NCBI RefSeq assembly: GCF_009363275.1
Contig: NZ_CP045324.1
Span: forward strand, 1,240,001 to 1,304,000
From: Marinobacter sp. THAF197a
GTDB lineage: Bacteria > Pseudomonadota > Gammaproteobacteria > Pseudomonadales > Oleiphilaceae
Direction of reading: 5' to 3'
DNA length: 64,000 nucleotides
Under the pieces are notes generated by a model. The model was not told the DNA's origin. It searched no databases and saw only the letters and a program-made list of their open reading frames with translations. Both the position numbers and the translations under genes were made by a program. Positions 1 through 8,849 of this stretch are shown piece by piece (the stretch's first letter is position 1; each line of letters begins with the position of its first letter).

Positions 1-456
1 CGCCAGCGTAAGGACGCAAATGCTGACGCCGAGACCGTTCTGCTGCATGAACAGCTGGAGCGCAAGCAAAGGGAGCTGGAGCTTCGGGATGACAAAATTG
101 TTGCCCTTGAGCAGGAAAACCACGAGCTTCGCCACCAGGTACCACCCGAGGATTCGCTGCTGGAACAATTGCAGAGCCAATCCGTATTCCTGGTTGCCTA
201 TCATCCCGGCGTGGGCCATATCACACTGCCTTACGACGATATCGATACCTATTTTGGCAATCCGGTGGCCTATGCCGCCGAGCGTTGCGGTATGAACGAG
301 CCGGCCTACAAAGACTGGCTGGCACACTACGAGCACCCGGTTTGTCGCCACGTGGATAGTGACGGAAATGCCTGCGGTGAGCCGATAATGCGTGTGACCC
401 AGCCGGCGGAATTCCAGCCAGGGGTAGATGATCATTGCGAGCAGCACCGGTCCTGA
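1..456 (+). CDS. Hypothetical coiled-coil protein, C-terminal part (5' end outside window)
   Basis: The frame is open from base 1 to the TGA at 454-456, giving 151 residues of a protein that starts upstream of the window. Residues 1-55 are rich in E, K, Q, L and R with heptad-like spacing, as in a coiled coil. The rest is a small mixed domain with several aromatic residues and two cysteines (HPVCRH and NACGEP), too few to claim a metal site. I do not recognise the family. It lies about 110 bases upstream of nadK on the same strand. Codon use resembles the core genes that follow. Confidence 0.7.
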   Translation, partial: RQRKDANADAETVLLHEQLERKQRELELRDDKIVALEQENHELRHQVPPEDSLLEQLQSQSVFLVAYHPGVGHITLPYDDIDTYFGNPVAYAAERCGMNEPAYKDWLAHYEHPVCRHVDSDGNACGEPIMRVTQPAEFQPGVDDHCEQHRS

Positions 457-568
457 CGCGGATCTTTTTTCAGTATCTGCCTGAGATTCGTTAAACTGTG
501 GCTCTGTTCGTTACAGAACAGGAGGGGCCATGCCTTTCCTGTCTCATTCAGACACCACGGGATACTTC

Positions 569-1453
569 ATGGATCAGTTCAGGAATATCGGCATTGTCGG
601 GCGCATGGGCAGCGTCAAGGTGGTTGAGTCTCTGCGGCAGCTCAAGCAGTACCTGACGGCCAACAACTACCACGTCATCATCGAGGAAGACACCTCCACC
701 ATGATTCCGGGCCATGGCCTGCAGGTCGCCAGCAAAAAACTGCTGGGCGAAATCTGCGACCTAGTTATCGTCGTGGGCGGGGACGGTAGTTTGCTGGGTG
801 CCGCCCGTGAACTGGCCAAATCCAAGATCCCGATTCTGGGGGTCAACCGCGGCCGCCTGGGCTTCCTGACGGATATTTCTCCATCTGACCTCGAAGAGCG
901 CCTGGCCCGGGTACTTGAGGGTGAATATATCGAGGAATCGCGGTTCCTGTTGGATGGCCATGTGGAACGCAATGGCCAGCCCCTGGGCTACGGTTCTGCC
1001 CTGAACGATGTGGTGCTGCACCCCGGTAAGTCTACCCGGATGATCGGTTTTGACCTGTACATTGATGGCCACTTTGTTTACAGCCAGCGTTCCGATGGCT
1101 TGATTGTTGCCACGCCCACCGGCTCAACCGCCTATTCCCTGTCAGCAGGTGGTCCCATCATGCACCCGAAACTGGATGCTGTGGTGCTGGTGCCCATGTT
1201 CCCGCATACCCTGAGCAGTCGCCCGATCGTGGTCGACGGCAAGAGTGAAATCAAACTGGTGATTGGTGAAACCAACGAAACCTACCCGCAAGTCAGCTTT
1301 GATGGCCAGATGAACATTGCCTGTGCGCCCGGGGATATCATCCGAATTACCAAAAAGCCGTTCAAGATCCGTCTGATCCACCCGACCGATCACAATTTCT
1401 ATGCCACCTGCCGTGACAAGCTGGGTTGGGCAAGCGAAATAGCAGCGAGTTGA
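569..1453 (+). CDS. nadK: NAD kinase
   Basis: Cytoplasmic enzyme that phosphorylates NAD+ to NADP+ with ATP or polyphosphate. Visible family motifs are GGDGS (residues 70-74), ND in ALNDVVLH (about 146-147) and TPTGSTAY (182-189) within the SDGLIVATPTGSTAYSLS segment. Start at 569 gives 294 residues, the usual length, beginning MDQFRNIGIVGR, which matches where family members start. An in-frame ATG at 530 has a much better Shine-Dalgarno (AGGAGG at 520-525) and would add 13 residues, so the longer start is a real alternative. The next gene starts 2 bases after the stop, so the two are probably co-transcribed. Confidence 0.97.
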   Translation: MDQFRNIGIVGRMGSVKVVESLRQLKQYLTANNYHVIIEEDTSTMIPGHGLQVASKKLLGEICDLVIVVGGDGSLLGAARELAKSKIPILGVNRGRLGFLTDISPSDLEERLARVLEGEYIEESRFLLDGHVERNGQPLGYGSALNDVVLHPGKSTRMIGFDLYIDGHFVYSQRSDGLIVATPTGSTAYSLSAGGPIMHPKLDAVVLVPMFPHTLSSRPIVVDGKSEIKLVIGETNETYPQVSFDGQMNIACAPGDIIRITKKPFKIRLIHPTDHNFYATCRDKLGWASEIAAS

Positions 1454-1455
1454 TT

Positions 1456-2469
1456 ATGGCGGGACAGACTTCAACCGCGAGCCGCGGTTACGACATTATT
1501 GGTGACATTCACGGTTGCGCCCACACCCTGGAGCGGTTGCTCCAGCAAATGGGGTATCGTAAACAGAACGGCATTTACCAGCATCCCCGGCGCCAGGCCA
1601 TTTTTATTGGCGACATCATCGATCGGGGCCCAAGAATCCGTGAGGCCCTGCATCTGGTTCGGGACATGGTGGAGCACGGTGCCGCCCGCATCGTTATGGG
1701 CAACCATGAATACAATGCCCTTGGCTACTGCACCCGGGCTCGGCCGGGCAGTGGCAAGCAATTCCTGCGCGAGCACAACCCTCGCCATGACCGCCTGATC
1801 AAGGAAACCCTCGAGCAGTTCGATGCGTATCCCCACGAGTGGAACGATTTTCTGGAGTGGTTTTACACCATTCCGCTGTTTATCGAAGAGGAGCACTTCC
1901 GGGTGGTGCATGCCTGCTGGGATCAGGATCTGATCGACAAGTTCCGGCAGAATCAGGGCGGTGCCTGTATTGATGAAGACTTTCTTCATGCCTCGGCCGC
2001 CATTGAATCTTTCGCCGGCCAGGTGATGGACACCTTGTTGCGTGGCACTGACTTGCGCCTGCCGCCCGGGGTCAAGATTACCGGGCGGGATGGCTATGTT
2101 CGGGAATTCTTCCGCACCAAGTTCTGGGCCGACAACCCACAAACATACGCCGATGTGGTGTTCCAGCCAGACCCATTACCACCGGAAGTGGCGTCCATGA
2201 CCTTGCGGGAGGATGAGCGCAAACAGCTGATTACTTACCCGCTGGATGCGCCGCCGGTCTTCGTCGGGCATTACTGGATGGATAGTGAGCCGGCGCCCTT
2301 GAAGTCGAATGTGGCCTGTATCGATTACAGCGCCGTAAAGTACGGCAAGCTGGTGGCCTATCGGCTGGATGATGAAAAGGCACTTTCCCGCGACAAGTTT
2401 GTCTGGGTAGAGGTGGATCGTCCCGAGCAGCCAGATTATCCCACCAGTGAAGACAGCGTGGCGCGCTAA
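1456..2469 (+). CDS. Calcineurin-like metallophosphoesterase
   Basis: Predicted binuclear metal-dependent phosphatase of 337 residues. The metal-binding blocks are in the expected order: GDIHG near residue 17, GDIIDRGP near 55 and GNHE near 83, followed by later histidines including the VGHYW segment near the C-terminus. The substrate is unknown; similarity to the bis(5'-nucleosyl)-tetraphosphatase/Ser-Thr phosphatase group is at family level only. ATG 1456 follows the nadK stop by 2 bases. An upstream in-frame start at 1426 would overlap nadK by 28 bases and is less likely. The close spacing suggests one transcript with nadK. Confidence 0.9.
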   Translation: MAGQTSTASRGYDIIGDIHGCAHTLERLLQQMGYRKQNGIYQHPRRQAIFIGDIIDRGPRIREALHLVRDMVEHGAARIVMGNHEYNALGYCTRARPGSGKQFLREHNPRHDRLIKETLEQFDAYPHEWNDFLEWFYTIPLFIEEEHFRVVHACWDQDLIDKFRQNQGGACIDEDFLHASAAIESFAGQVMDTLLRGTDLRLPPGVKITGRDGYVREFFRTKFWADNPQTYADVVFQPDPLPPEVASMTLREDERKQLITYPLDAPPVFVGHYWMDSEPAPLKSNVACIDYSAVKYGKLVAYRLDDEKALSRDKFVWVEVDRPEQPDYPTSEDSVAR

Positions 2470-2486
2470 GTATCAGCGAGGTTAGT

Positions 2487-3161
2487 TTGGACCAACATAC
2501 ATCATCTCCGATTACCCCCAGCGGGCGCTGGCAGCCGGCTCCCCGGCATGCACCGTTTGTTGTGAGCATGATCGGCATCGCCGTTGCCATGGTGTGGCTG
2601 ACTTCCATGGGGCAAAACCCTCTGGCCGCGGCCATGATGATCGTCGATCCGAGGCACTATTCCTGGGACGTGTTCAGTTCCCTGGGCGGGAGGCTGGATG
2701 CGCTTTCTGCGACAGTGGCAAGCGGGCAGTTGTGGCGCCTGATTTCACCGGATTTCCTGCATTTCAGCTGGACCCACATCATTTTCAATTCGGTCATGCT
2801 CTGGTTTCTGGGCAGCCAGATTGAATGGATTGATGGTCGCGCCCGCCTGGTGGCGCTGTTCCTGGTTACCAGTCTGGCCGCCAATCTGTTGCAGTATCTG
2901 GTGTCTGGCCCCCTGTTCGGAGGCTTGTCGGGTGTCGTTTATGGCATCCTTGGTTACTGTTGGCTGAGCCAGCAACGCCGGCCCAGGTTCCAGTTTCCAC
3001 CGGCGTTGGTCACCTTTGCCCTGGTGTGGATGGTGATCGGCTTTACGCCTATCCCGGAAATGATTGGTCTGGGCCGGATGGCTAACGAGGCTCACCTGGG
3101 AGGCTTTGTGGGCGGTCTGGCGGTGGCAGCGGTGATGCCCGCCCGGGGGCGGTTTCGGTGA
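2487..3161 (+). CDS. Rhomboid-family intramembrane serine protease
   Basis: 224-residue membrane protein with about six hydrophobic segments. It has the rhomboid hallmarks: an Asn in the second membrane region (HIIFNSVMLWFLGSQIE), the catalytic Ser in GLSGVVYG, and the catalytic His in NEAHLGGFVGG. Rhomboids cleave substrates within the inner membrane; the substrate here is unknown. The start is a TTG at 2487, because no ATG lies early enough to include the first hydrophobic segment; this start is not certain. It follows the phosphoesterase by 17 bases and is closed by a strong terminator at 3175-3194. Confidence 0.88.
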   Translation: MDQHTSSPITPSGRWQPAPRHAPFVVSMIGIAVAMVWLTSMGQNPLAAAMMIVDPRHYSWDVFSSLGGRLDALSATVASGQLWRLISPDFLHFSWTHIIFNSVMLWFLGSQIEWIDGRARLVALFLVTSLAANLLQYLVSGPLFGGLSGVVYGILGYCWLSQQRRPRFQFPPALVTFALVWMVIGFTPIPEMIGLGRMANEAHLGGFVGGLAVAAVMPARGRFR

Positions 3162-3167
3162 AGGCAT

Positions 3168-3198
3168 AAAAAAAGCCCCACCAAATGGTGGGGCATTA
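3168..3198 (+). terminator. Rho-independent terminator, probably bidirectional
   Basis: Perfect 8-bp stem GCCCCACC (3175-3182) / GGTGGGGC (3187-3194) with loop AAAT, preceded by seven A (3168-3174). The A run would serve as the U tract on the minus strand; on the plus strand the downstream tract is weak (ATTAAAAG). A second small hairpin, GAGC-TTTTA-GCTC, follows at 3202-3214. It ends the nadK-phosphoesterase-rhomboid transcript. Confidence 0.8.
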
Positions 3199-3226
3199 AA
3201 AGAGCTTTTAGCTCCTGATGAGAGAG

Positions 3227-3255
3227 ACCAAATGATACGACCGTCGTCATTTGGT
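3227..3255. repeat. Inverted repeat ahead of the DUF1315 gene
   Basis: Arms ACCAAATGA (3227-3235) and TCATTTGGT (3247-3255) are perfect 9-bp complements. The 11 bases between contain CGAC/GTCG, which can extend the stem with a 2-base bulge. It sits immediately upstream of the Fur-box-like site and about 80 bases before the DUF1315 start, so it could be an operator or an mRNA hairpin. No function is assigned. Confidence 0.6.
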
Positions 3256-3257
3256 GA

Positions 3258-3276
3258 TGTAATGATAATTGTTATC
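3258..3276. promoter_or_regulatory. Fur-box-like operator
   Basis: The 19 bases match the Fur consensus GATAATGATAATCATTATC at 15 of 19 positions. The core AATGATAAT-TG-TTATCATT is a near-perfect palindrome extending to about 3280. It lies 62 bases upstream of the DUF1315 start, a normal place for a repressor site. Control by iron through Fur is inferred from sequence only. Confidence 0.7.
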
Positions 3277-3337
3277 ATTTCCATCTGTCAAACGGATTTG
3301 CCGATTTTTTTATGAATGATTTTTCAGGAGGTGGGTA

Positions 3338-3637
3338 ATGACCTACGACGAACTCATTGAGCGGCTGGATCCGACTGTATACCGGAACCTCAAGCAATCT
3401 ATCGAGCTTGGTAAATGGCCTGATGGAAGGGCAATGACCCGCGAGCAGCGGGAAATCAGCCTGGAAGCGGTTATCTATTACGAGAACAAACACAATGTGC
3501 CCGAAGAGCAGCGGGTGGGCTATCTGGACCGGGGCGAGAAAGCCGGTACCGCCTGTGATCCGTCCGTGCAGTTTCGTAAAGATCGCCAGAACGGCAAAGA
3601 TGTGGATCCAGACCAGTTCGTCGAGGTCAAGGTTTGA
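3338..3637 (+). CDS. DUF1315 family protein (YeaC-like)
   Basis: Small soluble 99-residue protein, the usual family length. It shows the conserved opening (MTYDELIERLDPTVYRNLK), the acidic/basic centre around REQREISLEAVIYYENKHN, and the DPDQFVEV tail. Function in the family is unknown. ATG 3338 is preceded by AGGAGGTGGG, a strong ribosome site. The stop overlaps the start of the DUF2797 gene (TTGA), so the pair is probably co-translated. The Fur-box-like site upstream suggests, without proof, iron-responsive expression of both. Confidence 0.9.
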   Translation: MTYDELIERLDPTVYRNLKQSIELGKWPDGRAMTREQREISLEAVIYYENKHNVPEEQRVGYLDRGEKAGTACDPSVQFRKDRQNGKDVDPDQFVEVKV

Positions 3638-4470
3638 GCGAGTCAATTGATGTAACCGGCCGCCTTCGGAAGATGCCGGCAAAAGCCGGTGACCCGGTGA
3701 CCTACACCCTCAAGGTGGGCGACACTCCGATAGCCCTGAATGAGTTGATCGGCCGTCAAGTGCGCTTTGATTATGACGGCGTGATCCGGTGCATTCATTG
3801 TGATCGCACCACCAAAAAGAGTTTCAATCAGGGTTACTGTTACCCGTGTTTCCGCAAGCTGGCAGCCTGCGACAGTTGCATCATGAGCCCGGAGAAGTGT
3901 CACTTTCATCTGGGCACCTGCCGTGAACCTGAGTGGGGAGAGCAGAACTGCATGGTGGAACATGTGGTTTACCTGGCCAATTCCAGCGGCCTGAAAGTCG
4001 GCATTACCCGTGCGTCACAGGTGCCAACCCGTTGGATAGACCAGGGCGCTGTGGATGCCATACCGATGCTGCGTGTTGCCAGCCGCTATCTTGCGGGCCT
4101 GGCTGAAGTCGCCTGTAAGGCCCACGTGGCGGATCGGACCAATTGGCGCGCAATGCTCAAAGGCGATGTGCCGGAGCTGGACCTGGTGCAGGAGCGCCAG
4201 AGGCTGCTGGCAGTGATAGAGCCTGATCTGGCAGAGCTGCGGCGAACCCATGGCGAAGACAGTCTGCGAGTTGTGGATGAGGCCTCACTGGGGCTCGGTT
4301 ATCCGGTTCAGATGTGGCCGTCTAAAGTGAAAACCCATAATCTGGACAAGTCACCGGATGTGGAAGGGCGGCTGGAAGGCATCAAGGGCCAGTACCTGAT
4401 GCTCGATACCGGTGTGATCAATATTCGAAAATTTACCGGCTACGAAGTCCGGTTCCGGGTTCTTGACTGA
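3634..4470 (+). CDS. DUF2797 family protein with cysteine-rich zinc site
   Basis: 278-residue protein of the DUF2797 family, of unknown role. Residues about 50-110 hold a Cys/His-rich zinc-binding region (CIHC, CYPC, CDSC, then CHFHLGTC and NC). After it comes VVYLANSSGLKVGITR...RWIDQGA, which resembles the start of a GIY-YIG nuclease fold; whether it is catalytic cannot be told. The start is a TTG (3634) overlapping the DUF1315 stop. The next gene, pepN, begins 30 bases after the stop. Confidence 0.88.
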   Translation: MSESIDVTGRLRKMPAKAGDPVTYTLKVGDTPIALNELIGRQVRFDYDGVIRCIHCDRTTKKSFNQGYCYPCFRKLAACDSCIMSPEKCHFHLGTCREPEWGEQNCMVEHVVYLANSSGLKVGITRASQVPTRWIDQGAVDAIPMLRVASRYLAGLAEVACKAHVADRTNWRAMLKGDVPELDLVQERQRLLAVIEPDLAELRRTHGEDSLRVVDEASLGLGYPVQMWPSKVKTHNLDKSPDVEGRLEGIKGQYLMLDTGVINIRKFTGYEVRFRVLD

Positions 4471-4500
4471 GCGCGGAAGTCTACTGTCTGGAGAGTGTGA

Positions 4501-7143
4501 ATGCGTACCAACCAGCCACAAACCATCTACCTGAGCGAGTACCAGGCGCCGGCGTATCTGGTGGACCATGTAAGCCTGAGGTTTGAATTGTTCGAGGACG
4601 GCGCGCGGGTGCACAGTACCTTGTCCATGCGCCAGAACCCCGCGGCCGGGCAGAGTGGTGGGCCCCTGGTGCTCGACGGCGACAGTCTGACCCTGGAGTC
4701 TCTGTCCCTGAACGGTCAGCCGCTGGCCAGTGGCGAGTATCAGAACGAGGGTGACAAGCTGGTGATTCCAGTGGTGCCGGATTCGTTTGAGCTGGCGGTC
4801 GTCACCTGGATAGAGCCGCAGAACAATACCCGCCTGGAGGGCCTGTACAAGTCATCGGGCATGTTCTGCACCCAGTGCGAGGCCGAAGGTTTCCGCTGTA
4901 TCACCTATTATCCGGACCGGCCGGATGTGATGGCGCGCTTCCAGACCCGCGTTGAAGCCGATAAGTCTGCCTACCCGGTGTTGCTTTCCAATGGAAACCC
5001 CATTGAGCAGGGCGACCTAGAGAACGGCCGTCACTTTGTGACCTGGGAAGATCCGTTCCCCAAACCGGCCTACCTGTTTGCGCTGGTGGCGGGTGACCTT
5101 GTCGAGAAACGGGATACGTTTACCACCGTTTCTGGTCGCGATATCGATTTGCGCATCTACGTTGAGGCGCGCAATGCCCGCAAGTGCGATTACGCTATGG
5201 ATGCGCTCAAGCGTTCGATGCGCTGGGATGAAGAGGTGTATGGCCGTGAGTACGATCTTGATATCTTCATGATCGTAGCAGTGGATGATTTCAATATGGG
5301 GGCCATGGAAAACAAGGGCCTGAACATCTTCAATTCATCCTGCGTGCTGGCCAGCCAGGACACGGCTACGGATGCCGCTTTCCAGCGTATCGAAGCCATT
5401 GTTGCCCATGAGTATTTCCATAACTGGTCCGGTAACCGGGTTACTTGCCGGGACTGGTTCCAGCTGAGTCTGAAAGAAGGCTTTACGGTATTCCGGGATT
5501 CCCAGTTCTCGGCGGATATGGGCTCGCCCACCGTCAAGCGCATTGAAGACGTTACCCTGCTGCGCACCGCTCAATTCGCCGAAGATGCCGGCCCCATGGC
5601 CCATCCGGTCCGGCCGGCCTCGTATATGGAAATTTCCAACTTCTACACCCTTACCATTTATGAGAAAGGGGCGGAAGTTGTGCGGATGATTCACAACCTG
5701 CTCGGCGATGACATGTTCCGCAAGGGCAGTGACCTGTACTTTGAGCGCCACGACGGCCAGGCCGTCACTACCGATGACTTTGTTAAAGCCATGGAAGACG
5801 CGTCGGGTCGCGACCTGGGCCAGTTCCGCCTGTGGTACGAACAGGCGGGCACGCCGGTGTTGGCGGTATCGGATCATTACGATGAGGTGCAGGGTGTGTA
5901 CCGCCTGGATATTCGGCAGTCGGTTCCGGATACACCCGGGCAGACCGGGAAGCTACCGCAGCACATCCCGTTTGGGTTGGGCTTGCTGGATTCCGAGGGT
6001 CAGCCTCTGCCCCTGAATTTGGACGCAGATGAGCAGAGTGGCCCGGTTGAGCGGGTACTTGAGCTGACTGAATCGGAACACCGCTTTGAGTTTCATGGTC
6101 TCAGGGAGCGGCCAGTGCCGTCGCTATTGAGGGATTTCTCTGCGCCGGTTCGTGTTCATTACCCCTGGACCCGCGAACAGCTGTTGTTCCTGATGAGTCA
6201 CGACCCGGACGGCTTTAACCGTTGGGATGCTGGCCAGAAACTGGCGGTCGATGTCATTCAGTCATTGGTTGACGCGCCCCAGGGCACGGAAATTGAACCA
6301 CGGCTGGTGGAAGCCTATCGCCTGTTGTTGAACGATACCGAGTTGGACCAGGCGCTTGTGGCCAAGATGCTGCTGTTGCCTTCGGAAGCCTATCTGATAG
6401 AGCTTTCCGAGCAGGCCGATGTGCCGGCCATTCATGACGCCCGGGAGCAGGTTCTGACGCATCTGGCCCAGGCGCTCCGCGATGACCTGCTGGCCTGTTA
6501 TCAGCGCAACGCTGGTCAGGGCGATTATCAGCTGACGCCGAGTGCCATTGCTCGTCGCAGTCTGCGCAACACGGCGCTTGCGTGGTTGCTTCACATTGAT
6601 GATGAGCAGGGCCGGGCATTGGCCGTTGAGCAGATTGAACAGGCGGATAATATGACGGACCGCCTCGGCGCCCTGCGCGCCTTGGTGAACTCCGGTTTTG
6701 AATCGGAGCGGAACCAGGCCCTGGCGGCTTTCTTCGAGCGTTTCCAGAATGACCCGCAGGTGGTTGAGCTGTGGTTTTCGGTACAGGCCTCCAGTGACCG
6801 GGCCGGGCAGTTGCCACAGATTCAGGCGTTGCTGGACCACCCAGCCTTTGACTGGAAGAACCCCAACAAGGTGCGCTCTGTGGTCGGGGTGTTTGCTGGC
6901 CAGAATCTGGCCGCTTTCCATAAGCCGGATGGCAGTGGTTACCGGTTCCTGGCGGACCAGGTGTGTCGACTGGACGACAGCAACCCGCAAATCGCAGCCC
7001 GGTTGGTGTCTCCGCTCACCCGCTGGAAGAAGTTTTCACCGCAATATAGCAGTCAGATGAAGGCCGCCCTTGAGCGGATTCGTGACAAAACCGAACTTTC
7101 ACGAGACGTGTACGAGGTGGTTCACAAGAGCCTGGCGGACTGA
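4501..7143 (+). CDS. pepN: Aminopeptidase N (M1 family zinc metallopeptidase)
   Basis: Cytoplasmic peptidase that removes N-terminal residues from peptides during protein turnover. It has 880 residues, as expected for proteobacterial PepN. The exopeptidase motif GAMEN is at 267-271. The zinc site HEYFH is at 303-307, with the third ligand Glu326 in SLKEG; His303, His307 and Glu326 match the HExxH-x18-E pattern. The C-terminal half is the helical DUF3458 region. ATG 4501 is preceded by GGAGAG at a slightly short spacing. A perfect 13-bp hairpin follows the stop. Confidence 0.98.
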   Translation: MRTNQPQTIYLSEYQAPAYLVDHVSLRFELFEDGARVHSTLSMRQNPAAGQSGGPLVLDGDSLTLESLSLNGQPLASGEYQNEGDKLVIPVVPDSFELAVVTWIEPQNNTRLEGLYKSSGMFCTQCEAEGFRCITYYPDRPDVMARFQTRVEADKSAYPVLLSNGNPIEQGDLENGRHFVTWEDPFPKPAYLFALVAGDLVEKRDTFTTVSGRDIDLRIYVEARNARKCDYAMDALKRSMRWDEEVYGREYDLDIFMIVAVDDFNMGAMENKGLNIFNSSCVLASQDTATDAAFQRIEAIVAHEYFHNWSGNRVTCRDWFQLSLKEGFTVFRDSQFSADMGSPTVKRIEDVTLLRTAQFAEDAGPMAHPVRPASYMEISNFYTLTIYEKGAEVVRMIHNLLGDDMFRKGSDLYFERHDGQAVTTDDFVKAMEDASGRDLGQFRLWYEQAGTPVLAVSDHYDEVQGVYRLDIRQSVPDTPGQTGKLPQHIPFGLGLLDSEGQPLPLNLDADEQSGPVERVLELTESEHRFEFHGLRERPVPSLLRDFSAPVRVHYPWTREQLLFLMSHDPDGFNRWDAGQKLAVDVIQSLVDAPQGTEIEPRLVEAYRLLLNDTELDQALVAKMLLLPSEAYLIELSEQADVPAIHDAREQVLTHLAQALRDDLLACYQRNAGQGDYQLTPSAIARRSLRNTALAWLLHIDDEQGRALAVEQIEQADNMTDRLGALRALVNSGFESERNQALAAFFERFQNDPQVVELWFSVQASSDRAGQLPQIQALLDHPAFDWKNPNKVRSVVGVFAGQNLAAFHKPDGSGYRFLADQVCRLDDSNPQIAARLVSPLTRWKKFSPQYSSQMKAALERIRDKTELSRDVYEVVHKSLAD

Positions 7144-7154
7144 CGCCGGCTCGA

Positions 7155-7194
7155 TATCTGGCTGTGATTGTAAAGCCGTCGTCACAGCCAGATA
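7155..7194. repeat. Perfect hairpin downstream of pepN
   Basis: TATCTGGCTGTGA (7155-7167) and TCACAGCCAGATA (7182-7194) are perfect 13-bp complements around a 14-base loop. There is no T run after it, so it is not a classical terminator. It may stabilise the 3' end of the pepN message or act as a protein site. It lies 11 bases after the pepN stop. Confidence 0.65.
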
Positions 7195-7320
7195 CAAAAT
7201 CGCACTTTCGGTCGATAGACAATGTTGCTCAATCGGCTAATCTGATGGAAAGTCTGCGATTACGTCAGACCATAACAATAAAGCCCTGTAGAGGCTCCCA
7301 GACGGATTTAAGGTTGCACA

Positions 7321-8709
7321 ATGAGATACAACAAGAACGCATTTTTTGGCGGGCTGCTTGCGCTTTCGTTTGCAGCTGCACCGGTTCACGCCGGTGTGTC
7401 TGCCGCTGAGGCAAACCGCCTCGGTCAGGACCTGACGCCCTTCGGGTCCATCAAGGCTGGCAATGAAGCTGGTACCATTCCTGCTTGGACTGGCGGGTTG
7501 ACAGAGCCCCCGGCCGGTTACGAGGGCAGCGGGCAGCACCACATCAATCCGTTTCCGGATGACCAGGTGCTGTTCACGATCACCGCCTCCAACATGGAGC
7601 AGTACGACGAGTACCTGACCGATGGCGTCAGGGCCATGCTCCGTACCTACCCAACCACATTCCGTATTCCCGTGTACCAGTCGCGCCGCACCCATGCCGT
7701 GCCCGACTGGGTTGCCGAGAATACCCGCAAGAACGCAGTCAACGCGGAAATTGTCGGGCAGGCCGAGGGCTTGAGCGGTGCGTTTGGCGGTTACCCGTTC
7801 CCGATCCTGCACGGTACCGATGAAGAAAAAGCCTGGCAGGTGGTCTGGAACCATCTGACCCGGTGGCGCGGGATTTCCGTGACCCGTCGTTCCAGTGAGG
7901 TTGCCGTTCAGACCAACGGTGATTATGGTCTGGTAACCTCGCAGCAGGAAGCCTTCTTTAACTTCTACAACCCGGAAGGCGGCGAAGCCGATCTCGATAA
8001 CATTATCTTCTACTACCTCTCGTTCACCCAGTCGCCGCCCCGCCTGGCCGGCGGTGCCATTCTGATTCACGAGACACTCAACCAGATCATCAACCCGCGC
8101 AACGGTTGGGGTTACAATGCTGGCCAGCGGCGGGTTCGCCGTGCGCCGAACCTCGGGTACGATTCTCCGATCGCGGCGGCCGATAACCTGCGCACCGCAG
8201 ATGACACCGATATCTTTAACGGTGCCATGGATCGCTACAACTGGAACTACGAGGGTATGAGGGAAATATACATCCCTTATAACAACTACCGGATTGGCGA
8301 AAGAGGCACACCGTATTCCGAGATTCTGGGTATTTCCCACCTGAATCCTGATCTGACCCGCTGGGAGCTGCACCGCGTGCACGTGGTAGAGGCTACCCTC
8401 AAGCAGGGCGAGCGGCACATTTACGGCAAGCGTCGTTTCTATGTGGATGCGGACAGCTGGAATACCGTGCTGCTGGACCAGTACGACGGTCGTGGAGAGC
8501 TGTGGCGCGTGACCATGGGCATCCCCAAGAACTATTATGAGCTGCCCGGCGTGTGGACAGTGCTGGACGTATACCACGACCTTCAGGCTCGCCGTTACCA
8601 CGTGCTGGGTCTGGATACGGAAGAATCCGGTACTCGGGTGTTTACCGACGATGTACCGAATAAACGTTATTTCTCACCGGCCTCGCTGCGCCGGCGGAGT
8701 GTGCGCTAA
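7321..8709 (+). CDS. DUF1329 family exported protein
   Basis: 462-residue protein with an N-terminal signal peptide (basic MRYNKN, hydrophobic core, cleavage near APVHA-G at about residue 25). The mature part is rich in Tyr, Trp and Asn, as in DUF1329 proteins, which adopt a LolB-like lipid-binding fold and are thought to act in the periplasm or at the outer membrane. It precedes a YCF48-repeat protein and an RND/MMPL pump, the usual company of this family in Pseudomonas and Marinobacter. The DUF1302 gene that often accompanies it is absent here. A terminator follows at 8760-8783. Confidence 0.9.
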   Translation: MRYNKNAFFGGLLALSFAAAPVHAGVSAAEANRLGQDLTPFGSIKAGNEAGTIPAWTGGLTEPPAGYEGSGQHHINPFPDDQVLFTITASNMEQYDEYLTDGVRAMLRTYPTTFRIPVYQSRRTHAVPDWVAENTRKNAVNAEIVGQAEGLSGAFGGYPFPILHGTDEEKAWQVVWNHLTRWRGISVTRRSSEVAVQTNGDYGLVTSQQEAFFNFYNPEGGEADLDNIIFYYLSFTQSPPRLAGGAILIHETLNQIINPRNGWGYNAGQRRVRRAPNLGYDSPIAAADNLRTADDTDIFNGAMDRYNWNYEGMREIYIPYNNYRIGERGTPYSEILGISHLNPDLTRWELHRVHVVEATLKQGERHIYGKRRFYVDADSWNTVLLDQYDGRGELWRVTMGIPKNYYELPGVWTVLDVYHDLQARRYHVLGLDTEESGTRVFTDDVPNKRYFSPASLRRRSVR

Positions 8710-8759
8710 GGACTCGGCGCACAGTCTGATCCCGGAGTGGCAGTAGTGGTACCAGAGAT

Positions 8760-8790
8760 ACCGGCGGCCTTATGGCTGCCGGTTTGTTTG
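8760..8790 (+). terminator. Rho-independent terminator after DUF1329 gene
   Basis: Stem ACCGGCGGCC (8760-8769) / GGCTGCCGGT (8774-8783) with one G-T pair and loop TTAT, followed by TTGTTTGT. It separates the DUF1329 gene from the YCF48/RND pair, at least partly. Confidence 0.75.
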
Positions 8791-8849
8791 TGCTTCTGCG
8801 AGGCTCAGGGATAACGCAACAAGATACAATCAACGTAAAGGCAATTTGA

